From Pseudomonadota bacterium (GTDB lineage Bacteria > Pseudomonadota > Alphaproteobacteria > Acetobacterales > Acetobacteraceae): a stretch of DNA of 12,026 nt. The translations under genes and the position numbers were made by a program. Below are positions 1-7,327 of the stretch, in pieces. The notes beneath the pieces were generated by a model. The model saw nothing but the letters and a program-made list of their open reading frames with translations, ran no database searches and was not told the origin of the DNA. The stretch covers positions 1 to 12,026 of the forward strand of contig JAJXXT010000060.1 of assembly GCA_021780935.1 (NCBI GenBank). Reading direction: 5' to 3'. Each line of letters starts with the position of its first letter. Position 1 is the first letter of the stretch.

Positions 1-99
1 CGCCGCGGCGTTTATCGCGCGGGCGCTACCCCGACAAGCGACAGCCGGTTGTGTCAGGGCTGCGCCCGCGGCAGGGGACGGCTTGCCACGCCCCGCGCG
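1..99. other. Left edge, no supportable gene
   Basis: I see no gene that can be named here. On the + strand one frame closes at a TGA at 121-123 and another stays open to a TAG at 236-238, so the tail of a gene starting left of the window could end here. The conceptual translations are rich in Arg, Ala and Pro and match no family I recognise. No RNA gene, terminator with a T-run or mobile-element end is evident. Confidence 0.4.
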
Positions 100-216
100 C
101 CAGAGCCATATCCGACCAGATGATTCTCTCGCGTCCGATATGGCTCCAGAGCAATATCCGATCAGATCGAATCATCTGGCCGGGTTTCCTGCTCTGGGAG
201 ACTTGGAATCCAGAGC
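100..216. repeat. Structured intergenic palindrome / repeat element with three GANTC sites
   Basis: The core is an imperfect 64-bp palindrome, 116-179, centred between 147 and 148. Its outer arms are a perfect 11-bp pair (116-126 with 169-179). The inner arms, 134-146 and 149-161, pair at all but two positions. A 22-bp direct repeat, 100-121 and 146-167, differs at only two bases. Another perfect 10-bp inverted pair is 103-112 with 137-146, and a 7-bp pair is 191-197 with 210-216. GANTC sites lie at 122-126, 169-173 and 206-210; in alphaproteobacteria GANTC is the CcrM methylation site. The element sits just upstream of the glycosyltransferase gene. It looks like a dispersed REP-type intergenic element or a transcript-processing structure. 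A terminator is less likely because no T-run follows. Whether it is repeated elsewhere in the genome cannot be seen from this window. Confidence 0.7.
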
Positions 217-274
217 GGCTTATCTCCGGTTGCTCTAGCCTGCCGCCCGGGCCGGCGGCCGGCCGGTCGCGAAC

Positions 275-279
275 GGGAG
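275..279 (+). promoter_or_regulatory. Shine-Dalgarno GGGAG that supports a CTG start
   Basis: GGGAG lies six bases before the CTG at 286. No ATG, GTG or TTG is available in this frame between the TGA at 121-123 and the TTG at 361. The good spacing is the main reason for placing the glycosyltransferase start at 286. Confidence 0.5.
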
Positions 280-285
280 CGTCAT

Positions 286-1422
286 CTGCGCGATATCGCC
301 ATCTTCCGGCACAACCTGTTCCGGATCTCCGAACCCTTCATCGCCGAACAGGCACAGCAGTTGCGGCGCTACCGGCCGCTCTATCTGGGGCGCCTGCGCT
401 ACGGCCCCGCGCCTGCCGGCGCCCAATCGCTCGCGCTGGCGGAACGGCTCTCGGCGCGGACACTGCCGGGCATCGCCTGGCAGATGCTCTCGCGCGATCC
501 GCGCCCCTATGAGCGGCTGCTCGCCGGGCGGCCGGTTGCGCTCGTTCATGCCCATTTCGGCATCGAGGGCGTCTACGCGATGGCGCTGGCACGCCGCCTC
601 GGCGTGCCGCTGGTCACCACCTTCCACGGTTTCGACGCGACGCTGTCCACCGCCGCCCTGCTCACCTCGCCGGCCTGGGCGAGCTACCCGCTGCTGCGCC
701 GCCGCCTCGCCGCGCGGGGCGACCTGTTCCTCTGCGCCTCCGCCTTCATCCGCGAGCGCCTGCTTGGCCTCGGCTTCCCGCCCGAGCGCACGCGCCTCCA
801 CTATATCGGTGTCGATTGCGCGGCGATCCGCCCCCGCGCCCCCGCGGAGCAGACGCCGAGCGTCCTGCACGTCGCCCGCCTGGTCGAGGTCAAGGGCACC
901 GAGTTCCTGCTGCGCGCGTTCGCCCTGCTGCCGGCGCGCCACGCGCGGACCAGCCTGCTCGTCGCCGGCGACGGACCGTTGCGCCACCGGCTCGAAGTGC
1001 TGGCCACCCGCCTCGGGATCGGCGAGCGGGTGCGTTTCCTCGGCGCCCTGCCGCACGCGCGGGTCCTCGCGCTGATGCGCAAGGCGGCGGTCCTGGTCCT
1101 GCCGGGCGTGCGGACGCCGACCGGACGCGAGGAAGGGCTCGGCATGGTGCTGCTGGAGGCGGCGGCGAGCGGGGTGCCGGTGATCGGCTCGCGGGTCGGC
1201 GGCATCCCCGAGGGGGTCGTGGACGGCGAAACCGGATTTCTCGTCCCCGAGCGCGACCCGGCGGCGCTCGCCGCGCGCCTGGGCACGCTGCTCGAGGATG
1301 CCGCGCTGCGCGCGCGCATGGGGGCGGCGGCGCGGGCGCGGGTCGAGCAGCATTTCGATATCCGCCGGCAGACCGCGGCACTGGAGGCGTGGTACGATGA
1401 ACTCCTGTCCGGCCGCGCCTAG
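286..1422 (+). CDS. GT4-family glycosyltransferase (GT-B fold), probable CTG start
   Basis: This probable 378-residue cytoplasmic or membrane-associated retaining glycosyltransferase transfers a sugar from a nucleotide-sugar donor during surface glycan synthesis. The N-terminus is the first GT-B strand (IAIFRHNLF, residues about 4-12, then SEPFI). HAHFG follows at about 88-92 and the C-terminal donor-binding domain begins near VARLVEVKG (196-204), with GDGPLR near 228. The family's E-x7-E donor motif is present (E283 and E291, in EEGLGMVLLE), followed by GVPVIGSRVGGIPE. Starting at the in-frame TTG at 361 would remove the conserved first strand, whereas CTG at 286 keeps it and has a well-placed GGGAG. 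The N-terminus resembles exopolysaccharide glycosyltransferases, by recall. The gene overlaps the downstream PIG-L deacetylase by 26 bases, suggesting coupled translation. Donor and acceptor cannot be told from sequence. The family is certain; the start is less so. Confidence 0.9.
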   Translation: MRDIAIFRHNLFRISEPFIAEQAQQLRRYRPLYLGRLRYGPAPAGAQSLALAERLSARTLPGIAWQMLSRDPRPYERLLAGRPVALVHAHFGIEGVYAMALARRLGVPLVTTFHGFDATLSTAALLTSPAWASYPLLRRRLAARGDLFLCASAFIRERLLGLGFPPERTRLHYIGVDCAAIRPRAPAEQTPSVLHVARLVEVKGTEFLLRAFALLPARHARTSLLVAGDGPLRHRLEVLATRLGIGERVRFLGALPHARVLALMRKAAVLVLPGVRTPTGREEGLGMVLLEAAASGVPVIGSRVGGIPEGVVDGETGFLVPERDPAALAARLGTLLEDAALRARMGAAARARVEQHFDIRRQTAALEAWYDELLSGRA

Positions 1423-2203
1423 GCCGGCGGACGCCGCCGGGACGGCCATCGTCGTTGCCCACCCCGATGACGAGATGCTGTGGTTCAGCGGCGTGCTCGG
1501 CGCGGCCGGGCGGGTCGTGCTGTGCTACGGCGATTCGTTCTGGCGCCCGGCGATCTCGGCCGCGCGCCGCCGCGCCGTCGCCTCGCTGCCGCTCGCCGGC
1601 CTGGTGGCACTCGCCATCCCGGAGAGCGGCGCGCGGTTCATGGCGGACTGGGCGGCGCCACGCCTGACGGCCTGCGGCATCGCCATCACCGAGCCCGCCG
1701 CGGCGGCGCGCTACGAGGCCAATTTTCCCCTCCTCGTGGAGCGGCTGCGCCCCCTGCTTGCCGGCCGGCGCGAGGTCTATACGCACAATCCCTGGGGCGA
1801 ATACGGCCACAGCGAGCACCTGCAGGTGCATCGCGCGGTCACGCTGCTGCAGGCGGAACTGGGCTTTACGCTCTGGTTCTCCAACTATGTCGGCCCGCGC
1901 AGCTGGCCCCTCGCCCGCATGCTGGCCAACCAGGTGGGCTGGAGCGCGCGGCGCAGCGTGGCACCCGACCTGGCGCTGGCCCACCGCCTCGCACAACACT
2001 ACCGCCGCCACGGCGCGCGTACCTGGCCGGCCTTGCATCGCTGGCCGGGTGTGGAGACGTTCTACGCCCAGGCGCCAACACGGGCCGCAGAACAGGTACC
2101 GGACGCGATGCCGCGCCAGCTCTTCGCTGGCGAGGTGCTGTGCGACGTGTCGCGGCTGCGCCCCTGGTTTCCCGCGCGGCTGGCGCGCCGCCGGCTGCGC
2201 TGA
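1397..2203 (+). CDS. PIG-L family zinc-dependent N-deacetylase (LmbE-like)
   Basis: This 268-residue protein belongs to the PIG-L/LmbE family, zinc hydrolases that usually remove the N-acetyl group from GlcNAc-type sugars. The metal motif AHPDDE is at residues 21-26 and the second metal-binding block, YGHSEH, at 136-141. Both are intact, so activity is plausible. Length is normal for the family, with no signal peptide or clear membrane segment, so a cytoplasmic site is likely. The ATG at 1397 is preceded by GGAGG at 1383-1387 with nine bases between. An upstream in-frame ATG at 1298 would add 33 unconserved residues and is not preferred. The start lies inside the glycosyltransferase gene, so the two proteins are probably made together and may act in sequence: sugar addition, then deacetylation. 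The substrate is unknown. Confidence 0.9.
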   Translation: MNSCPAAPRPADAAGTAIVVAHPDDEMLWFSGVLGAAGRVVLCYGDSFWRPAISAARRRAVASLPLAGLVALAIPESGARFMADWAAPRLTACGIAITEPAAAARYEANFPLLVERLRPLLAGRREVYTHNPWGEYGHSEHLQVHRAVTLLQAELGFTLWFSNYVGPRSWPLARMLANQVGWSARRSVAPDLALAHRLAQHYRRHGARTWPALHRWPGVETFYAQAPTRAAEQVPDAMPRQLFAGEVLCDVSRLRPWFPARLARRRLR

Positions 2204-2227
2204 CCGGCCGGTTCGCGGCCCCGGTCA
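2201..2227. terminator. Hairpin between convergent genes, containing both stop codons
   Basis: The pair TGACC (2201-2205) with GGTCA (2223-2227) and the pair GGCCG (2206-2210) with CGGCC (2216-2220) form a ten-pair stem. It has a two-base bulge (2221-2222) and a GTTCG loop (2211-2215). The TGA ending the deacetylase gene and the TGA ending the opposite-strand glycosyltransferase gene lie at the two feet of the stem. No T-run follows on either strand, so it is not a textbook intrinsic terminator. It could end or stabilise both converging transcripts. Confidence 0.55.
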
Positions 2228-3496
2228 GCTGGTGGAGGATTCCGGGTCGGCCGCGGGAAACTGGGGCGGCACGACCCAGGAGCGGGTGCGCAGCGCATGC
2301 TTCAGCCACCGCCCCGACTGCTCGCGCCAGCGCGGCGAGCGGGCGCGATCCCAGGGCGGCGCGACCACCGGAGCGGCGGCGAGGCGACGCTCCAGCAGCG
2401 CCGCGATCCGCGCGGCCCGCGCCGCCCAAGTCAGCCCCTCGCTGTCGGCTGCGGCCGCCGCGCCGAGGCGGGCGGCGAGGGCGCCGTCCTCGGTCAGGCG
2501 GGCGATACCTTCCATCAGCGCATCGATCCGGTCAGGCGGGCAGAGCCAGGCGTTGCGCCCATGCTCCAGCACCTCGCGCACCTCCGGGGTTTCGCCGGCG
2601 AGGATGGGGCGGCCGGCGGCAAGATAGAGGAACAGTTTGAGCGGCAGCACCGTCGAGCCGAACTGGGCGAGCGGCTGCAGCGACGGCGGGATCATCAGCA
2701 CGTCGGCGGCGAAGATGTAGGGCGCGAGCGCGGCCTGCGGCTGGAACGCCACGACGCGGACATTCGCCACCTCGCGCGCCATCGCCTCGATCGGTCCTTC
2801 GCCATAGGAACCGACCATGATGAACAGCAGATCGGGCCGGCGCCGCGCCGCCTCGATCATCAGGTGCAGGCCCTTCTTGTGGTTGATCCGCCCGGTATAG
2901 ACGACCGTCTTGCGATCGGCGGGGATGCCGAGCTGCGCCTTCGCCACCGCCGCGGGCATGACGGCCGCGAAGCGCGCCGGTTCGAACCCGTTATGAATAC
3001 AGCAGAGCTTCTCCGCCGGAACACCGAGCTCGAGATATTTCCGTCGCGTGTACTCCGAGTGGCAGGCATGGACGAGGAAGCGCGGGTGGCACATCAGCCG
3101 ATAAAGCCACGGTTGCAGCGGCGGGATCTGGTCGGGCCACGGACGGTAATGGTCGAAGACGACGCGCTGGCCCGCCCGCAGCGCCGTCCAGGCGACCCAG
3201 AGATTGCGGGTGTAGACGAGATCCGCCTCGCGGAAGGCGCGGCGCAGGACGATGGTCGATCCGCAGGCGAGATGGCGCAGCGCCGCCGGCCGCAGCGGCG
3301 CCCACGCGCGCAGCACCGCCAGCCCGGCCAGCCCGGCCACGGCCGCGATCGGCGCGGGATCGGCCCGCCGCGCGAAGGGCACGTGCAGGCTGGCGCCATC
3401 GACCAGCTGCGCCAGGTAGCGCGCCGTCGCGGTGAACACCTCGGCATCCGCCTCGGCGTTGGGCAACGCATTCTCGAAGGCGAACAGGATCCTCAT
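2225..3496 (-). CDS. GT4-type glycosyltransferase (GT-B fold)
   Basis: This 423-residue protein has the GT-B architecture: an N-terminal acceptor domain starting MRILFAFENALPN, then a C-terminal Glycos_transf_1-type domain. Recognisable blocks are HNGFEPARF (168-176), the domain start VVYTGRINHKKGL (198-210), MVGSYGEGP (227-235) and the region LPLKLFLYLAAGRPILAGETPEVREVL (284-310). That last region stands where the family's E-x7-E motif usually lies; the first Glu is not obvious, as in many divergent members. About 50 C-terminal residues are Arg/Pro-rich and poorly conserved. The start could be ATG at 3496 or GTG at 3502; neither has a strong Shine-Dalgarno and ATG is preferred. It converges on the deacetylase gene with 21 bases between stops, and lies downstream of, and in the same direction as, the transporter operon. 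Function with the first glycosyltransferase and deacetylase in one glycan pathway is an inference from position. Confidence 0.87.
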   Translation of the reverse strand: MRILFAFENALPNAEADAEVFTATARYLAQLVDGASLHVPFARRADPAPIAAVAGLAGLAVLRAWAPLRPAALRHLACGSTIVLRRAFREADLVYTRNLWVAWTALRAGQRVVFDHYRPWPDQIPPLQPWLYRLMCHPRFLVHACHSEYTRRKYLELGVPAEKLCCIHNGFEPARFAAVMPAAVAKAQLGIPADRKTVVYTGRINHKKGLHLMIEAARRRPDLLFIMVGSYGEGPIEAMAREVANVRVVAFQPQAALAPYIFAADVLMIPPSLQPLAQFGSTVLPLKLFLYLAAGRPILAGETPEVREVLEHGRNAWLCPPDRIDALMEGIARLTEDGALAARLGAAAAADSEGLTWAARAARIAALLERRLAAAPVVAPPWDRARSPRWREQSGRWLKHALRTRSWVVPPQFPAADPESSTS

Positions 3497-3520
3497 GCGC
3501 ACCGTCTGGACCGAAGCCGT

Positions 3521-3550
3521 CGCGCCGGCAAGATCGCGCCCGCCGGCGCG
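3521..3550. repeat. Perfect 9-bp inverted repeat downstream of the transporter operon
   Basis: CGCGCCGGC (3521-3529) pairs exactly with GCCGGCGCG (3542-3550) across a 12-base loop. It is in the 101-base gap between the fused ATPase gene and the - strand glycosyltransferase. It could end or process the operon message, but no T-run follows in either direction and short GC palindromes arise easily at this composition. Confidence 0.4.
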
Positions 3551-3597
3551 TCCCCGGGGCTGGCGCGCGGCAACCGCCGGACGCCCCCGGTCGCGTC

Positions 3598-5406
3598 TCA
3601 GGTCAGGACGAAATGGGCGTCGCCGACCTGCCGGTAGGTCCGCTTCGCAGCGATGAAGCCGGCCGGCCGGAAGGCGCTGCCGACCTCGCCTTCCGGTGGG
3701 CGGCGCCGCCGGCGTTCGAGCGGGTTGCCGACCGGCACGGCGGCCAGCAGTCGCCTCGTGTAGCTGTGCTGCGGGTTCTCGAAGATGTCGCGGCGGCGTC
3801 CGATCTCGACGATCTCGCCCAAGTACATCACCGCCACGCGATGGCTGATCCGCTCGACGATCGCCATGTCGTGCGAGATGAAGAGATAGGCCAGGCCGTA
3901 GCGCTCCTGGAGGTCCAGCATCAGGTTGATGACCTGTGCCTTGACCGAGACATCGAGCGCGGAGACCGCCTCGTCGGCGATGATCAGTTTCGGCTCCAGC
4001 GCGAGCGCGCGCGCGATGCAGATGCGCTGCCGCTGGCCACCCGAGAACTGGTGCGGAAAGCGCCCCGCCATCGACGCGGCAAGCCCGACGCCTTCCAGCA
4101 GTTCCGCCACTCTCGCCGCGGCCCGCTCGCGCGACACCAGGCCGTGCACGATCATCGGCTCGGCAATCGCCTCGCCGATGCGCATGCGCGGATTGAGGCT
4201 CTCGAACGGATCCTGAAACACCATCTGCGCCTGGCGGCGCAGCGCCGCGAGATCGCTCCCCCTTGCCTCGCGCACCGTTTTGCCATCGATCCGGATCTGC
4301 CCGGCCTGCGCCGCCGTGAGCCGGATCAGCGATCGCCCGGTCGTCGATTTGCCGCAGCCCGACTCTCCGACCAATGACACCGTCTCGCCCGGCCGGACCT
4401 CGAACGATATGTCCTCGACGGCATGGATCCGCCCGATCGCGCGGCGCAGCAGCCCTCGCCGCACGGGATACCGAACCACGAGATTCGCAACGGCGAGGAC
4501 CGGCGGCGCCTCCGCCCGCACCGTGTCGGCGGTCGGCGCGATCGGGCCGATGTCCCCGGTCTCGCGATCGATCAGCGGGAACCTCAGCGGCCTGTCGTGC
4601 CCGGTCATGGATCCCAACCGCGGCACGGACGCCAGCAGAGCGCGCGTATAGGGATGCTTCGCGGCGGCAAAGAGGCCGGCGGTCTGCCCGGCCTCGACGA
4701 TCTCGCCATCCAGCATCACGACCGTGCGATCGGAAATCTCCGCGACCACGCCCATGTCATGCGTGATGAAAAGGACGGACATTCCGTCTTCTTCCTGCAA
4801 CGTTTTGATGAGCTCCAGGATCTGGGCCTGGATCGTGACATCGAGCGCGGTGGTCGGCTCGTCGGCGATCAGCAGGCGTGGCGAACAGGCGAGCGCGATG
4901 GCGATCACGACGCGCTGGCGCATGCCGCCGGAATAGTTCATCGGATAGTCGCGCAGGCGCGCCCGCGCGGAAGGTATCCGCACCCGGTCCAGCAACCGGA
5001 CCGCCTCGGCCTCCGCCGCACGATGGCGCATCCCGCGGTGACGGATCAGAACTTCCGTGATCTGGTCGCCGATGGTGAGGACCGGATTGAGGCTCGTCAT
5101 CGGCTCCTGGAAGATCATGCCGATGCGGTTGCCGCGAATCCTGCGCATCTCCGCGAGCGGGCACGACAGGAGCTCCCTGCCCCCGAAGTCGATCCGCCCA
5201 CGCGACCGCGCATTTGCCGCCGAAAGAAGGCGCATGATGGACAGCGCCGTGACACTCTTGCCCGACCCGGATTCACCGACGACCGCGACGGTTTCCCGCG
5301 CACCGATATCGAAGCTCACGTTCCTGACGACATCGCGCCACTGCCCGCCGATGCGAAACGAGGTGGTCAGGTTCGAGATCGAGAGAACGGCGCCGCTCAC
5401 GCTCAT
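3598..5406 (-). CDS. Fused two-domain ABC transporter ATPase, oligopeptide/dipeptide (Opp/Dpp) type
   Basis: This 602-residue protein joins the two ATPases that are separate in Dpp/Opp systems (DppD plus DppF), as in GsiA and YejF. It powers import from the cytoplasmic face. Domain 1 has Walker A GESGSGKS (44-51), Q-loop Q100, signature SGGMRQR (159-165), Walker B LLIADE (178-183) and H-loop H216. Domain 2 has Walker A GESGCGKS (347-354), Q398, SGGQRQR (455-461), LIIADE (474-479) and H512. Both sites look competent. After each domain comes the HPYTRALL / HSYTRRLL block typical of this subfamily. The ATG at 5406 overlaps the permease stop as ATGA; a GTG at 5400, six bases after GGAAGG, is a possible alternative start. 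The open frame continues upstream to 5994, but that part is the permease gene read out of frame. It is the last operon gene. The substrate is inferred from neighbours, not from this protein. Confidence 0.95.
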   Translation of the reverse strand: MSVSGAVLSISNLTTSFRIGGQWRDVVRNVSFDIGARETVAVVGESGSGKSVTALSIMRLLSAANARSRGRIDFGGRELLSCPLAEMRRIRGNRIGMIFQEPMTSLNPVLTIGDQITEVLIRHRGMRHRAAEAEAVRLLDRVRIPSARARLRDYPMNYSGGMRQRVVIAIALACSPRLLIADEPTTALDVTIQAQILELIKTLQEEDGMSVLFITHDMGVVAEISDRTVVMLDGEIVEAGQTAGLFAAAKHPYTRALLASVPRLGSMTGHDRPLRFPLIDRETGDIGPIAPTADTVRAEAPPVLAVANLVVRYPVRRGLLRRAIGRIHAVEDISFEVRPGETVSLVGESGCGKSTTGRSLIRLTAAQAGQIRIDGKTVREARGSDLAALRRQAQMVFQDPFESLNPRMRIGEAIAEPMIVHGLVSRERAAARVAELLEGVGLAASMAGRFPHQFSGGQRQRICIARALALEPKLIIADEAVSALDVSVKAQVINLMLDLQERYGLAYLFISHDMAIVERISHRVAVMYLGEIVEIGRRRDIFENPQHSYTRRLLAAVPVGNPLERRRRRPPEGEVGSAFRPAGFIAAKRTYRQVGDAHFVLT

Positions 5407-6341
5407 CCTTCCCGAAGCGGATTGACGATGTCGCGCAACGCGTCGCCGACCAGGTTGATCGCGACGATCAGCAGCAGCAGGGCCAGGCCGGGAAAAAGAC
5501 TTATCCAGTAATCGCCGGCGAGGAGGTATTCGTAGCCATTGGAGATCAGCAGTCCGAGCGAGGGCTTCGTCACCGGCAACCCGATCCCGAGAAACGACAG
5601 CGTCGCCTCCAGCATGATCGCGTAGGCGACGCGCATGGTGACCACGACGATGAGCGGAGCAAGGCAGTTCGGCAGGATATGGCGATAGAGGATCCGCCGG
5701 TCCGGCAGCGCCATGGAGCGCGCGGCGTCGATATAGGTGCGCCGGCGCACGATCAATGCCGAGCCCCGGACCGTCCGCGCGTAATAGGCCCATTGAGTGA
5801 CCACCAGCGCGAGGATGATCTTGTCCACGCCCTGGCCTAGAACCGCCAGAAGGATCAGGGCGATCAGGATCGCCGGGAAGCTGAGCTGAATATCGACAAG
5901 CCGCATCAGCAAAGAATCGGTCCAGCCTCCGACGTAGGCGCTGCACAGCCCGACCGACGCGCCGATGGCGACGGCAATGGCCGCGCTCGCGCAACCGACG
6001 AGAAGGCTGGTCCGCAGACCGTAAAGGATCGCACTGAAAAGATCCCGTCCCTGATCGTCCGTGCCGAGGAGGTACAGCATGCCATGCATGTTGCGCGATC
6101 CCGGCGGCAAGCGCGCGTCCATGATGTTCAGCTGCGAGAGATCGTAGGGATTTTGAGGCGCGATCAGCGGCGCCGCAATCGCGGCCAAGACCATGACGGC
6201 AACGACGATCATGCCGAAGAGCGCCAGGCGGTCCTGCATGAGCGACCCCAGCACAACGCGCAACGATGAGGCCGAGGCGACGTCCTGCGCGGCCCTGCCG
6301 TGCTGGCTTGTATTGCCGGCCTGCCTCAGGGCGGTCGTCAT
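5403..6341 (-). CDS. ABC transporter permease, DppC/OppC type
   Basis: This 312-residue inner-membrane protein is one half of the transport channel (BPD_transp_1 family). A soluble N-terminus precedes a first membrane segment at about 41-61. The OppC-type block [19 protein letters not shown] (92-110) follows, then further hydrophobic segments at about 112-137, 155-185, 225-248 and 281-300. The cytoplasmic EAA loop that docks on the ATPase is visible around [20 protein letters not shown] (206-225). The ATG at 6341 overlaps the preceding permease stop as ATGA, and its own stop overlaps the ATPase start in the same way. Translational coupling of the three transporter subunits is therefore likely. 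The frame is open further upstream to 6839, but that region lies within the DppB-type gene. Confidence 0.95.
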   Translation of the reverse strand: MTTALRQAGNTSQHGRAAQDVASASSLRVVLGSLMQDRLALFGMIVVAVMVLAAIAAPLIAPQNPYDLSQLNIMDARLPPGSRNMHGMLYLLGTDDQGRDLFSAILYGLRTSLLVGCASAAIAVAIGASVGLCSAYVGGWTDSLLMRLVDIQLSFPAILIALILLAVLGQGVDKIILALVVTQWAYYARTVRGSALIVRRRTYIDAARSMALPDRRILYRHILPNCLAPLIVVVTMRVAYAIMLEATLSFLGIGLPVTKPSLGLLISNGYEYLLAGDYWISLFPGLALLLLIVAINLVGDALRDIVNPLREG

Positions 6342-7315
6342 TCGGCCGCCTCTTCGAGGCGTGCCCTGGGGTCGACGATGGTGTAGAGGATGTCCACGAT
6401 CAGGTTGATCACGCTGACCATCACCACGGTCATCATGAGGTAGGCAAGGATCACCGGCCGGTCCAGCACAGCGATGGAATCGATGATCAGCTTTCCCATC
6501 CCCGGCCAGGCGAAGATAGTTTCCGTTACGACTGCGAACGCAATCAGCGAGCCGAGTTCGAGGCCGATCACGGTGATCAGTGGGATCAGGGTGTTGCGGA
6601 GCACGTGCACCAGCACGACGCGGCTTTCCGTCAGCCCCTTGGCGCGGGCAAAACGAACATAATCCAGCTCCATCGTCTCGAGCACGCCCGCGCGCGTGAC
6701 GCGGATGACCAGCGAGATCTTGAACAGCGCGAGATTGAACGCCGGGAGGATGAGGTGCCTGATGCCGTCCCATGTGCACAGGCTCAGCGGCACGCCAAAG
6801 ACCGGGATCGTCGCGCCGCGCCCGGACGCCGGCAGCCATCCCAGCAGGACGCTGAACAGCATGATCATGACGACGCCGATCCAGAATGTCGGCAGACTGA
6901 AGCCGAGGATCGAGAACGTCATGATCGACTTCGAAACGAAACCCTTGGGGTGCAGGCCAGCGACGATGCCGAGCGGAAGACCGACGACGAGGGCGATCAC
7001 GAGGGCAACGAACGCAAGCTCGAGGGTTGCCGGCATCCTCTCCAGGATCAGGCGAAGGGCGGGCTGGTTGTAGACAAACGAATTGCCGAGATTGCCTTCC
7101 ACGGCATGTCTCAGGAAGATCCAGTATTGCTCGGCAACGGGCTTGTCGAGGCCGAAGGACTTGATCACCTGCAGGCGCTCCGCCGGCGTTGCGGTCGAAC
7201 TCAGCAGGACGTCAACCGGATTGCCGACGAGGTTGAGCCCGCCGAAGACCAGCACCGACATCACGAAGAGCGTCAGGATCGTCTGCAGGACCCGGTTGAA
7301 CAGGTAGCCGGCCAT
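6338..7315 (-). CDS. ABC transporter permease, DppB/OppB type
   Basis: This 325-residue inner-membrane permease has the usual OppB/DppB length. A first membrane segment is at about 8-30 and the periplasmic part contains the family block [15 protein letters not shown] (54-68). Further segments lie at about 98-120, 133-160, 186-206, 243-265 and 288-311. The EAA loop is [20 protein letters not shown] (219-238), followed by [12 protein letters not shown]. Conserved late blocks are FAWPGMGKL (268-276) and [10 protein letters not shown] (311-320). The ATG at 7315 is 12 bases after the stop of the upstream nucleoside hydrolase gene, with only a weak GAG-type ribosome site, so translation probably depends on the gene ahead. 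It pairs with the DppC-type permease to form the channel. Confidence 0.95.
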   Translation of the reverse strand: MAGYLFNRVLQTILTLFVMSVLVFGGLNLVGNPVDVLLSSTATPAERLQVIKSFGLDKPVAEQYWIFLRHAVEGNLGNSFVYNQPALRLILERMPATLELAFVALVIALVVGLPLGIVAGLHPKGFVSKSIMTFSILGFSLPTFWIGVVMIMLFSVLLGWLPASGRGATIPVFGVPLSLCTWDGIRHLILPAFNLALFKISLVIRVTRAGVLETMELDYVRFARAKGLTESRVVLVHVLRNTLIPLITVIGLELGSLIAFAVVTETIFAWPGMGKLIIDSIAVLDRPVILAYLMMTVVMVSVINLIVDILYTIVDPRARLEEAAE

Positions 7316-7327
7316 GATCTCACACTT

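Noticed and set aside
51..512. + strand open frame across the repeat element and glycosyltransferase start
   Set aside because: It reads through the palindrome and then out of frame through the glycosyltransferase. No ribosome site or recognisable motif.
235..1449. Long - strand open frame (404 codons) opposite the first glycosyltransferase and deacetylase start
   Set aside because: Its translation is Arg/Gly/Ala-rich with no family motif, and it lies antisense to a gene with clear GT4 motifs. It is a high-GC shadow.
2297..3637. + strand open frame of 446 codons opposite the second glycosyltransferase
   Set aside because: Composition is that of an antisense shadow (Arg, Gln, His and Asp rich, no domain). 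The - strand frame carries the GT-B motifs.
3598..3670. C-terminus of the fused ATPase lacks the cysteines seen in DppD/OppD-type ends
   Set aside because: Fused Opp-type ATPases often end in a cysteine-free tail of this kind, so it was not treated as truncation.
3967..3984. Walker B neighbourhood of the second ATPase domain reads DEAVSALD in place of DEPTSALD
   Set aside because: The catalytic Asp and Glu are kept and this variant is common in Opp-type ATPases as I recall, so it is not a defect.
5407..5994. Possible N-terminal extension of the fused ATPase
   Set aside because: The frame is open but the extension is the permease gene read out of frame. The ATGA overlap and the normal ABC N-terminus fix the start at 5406.
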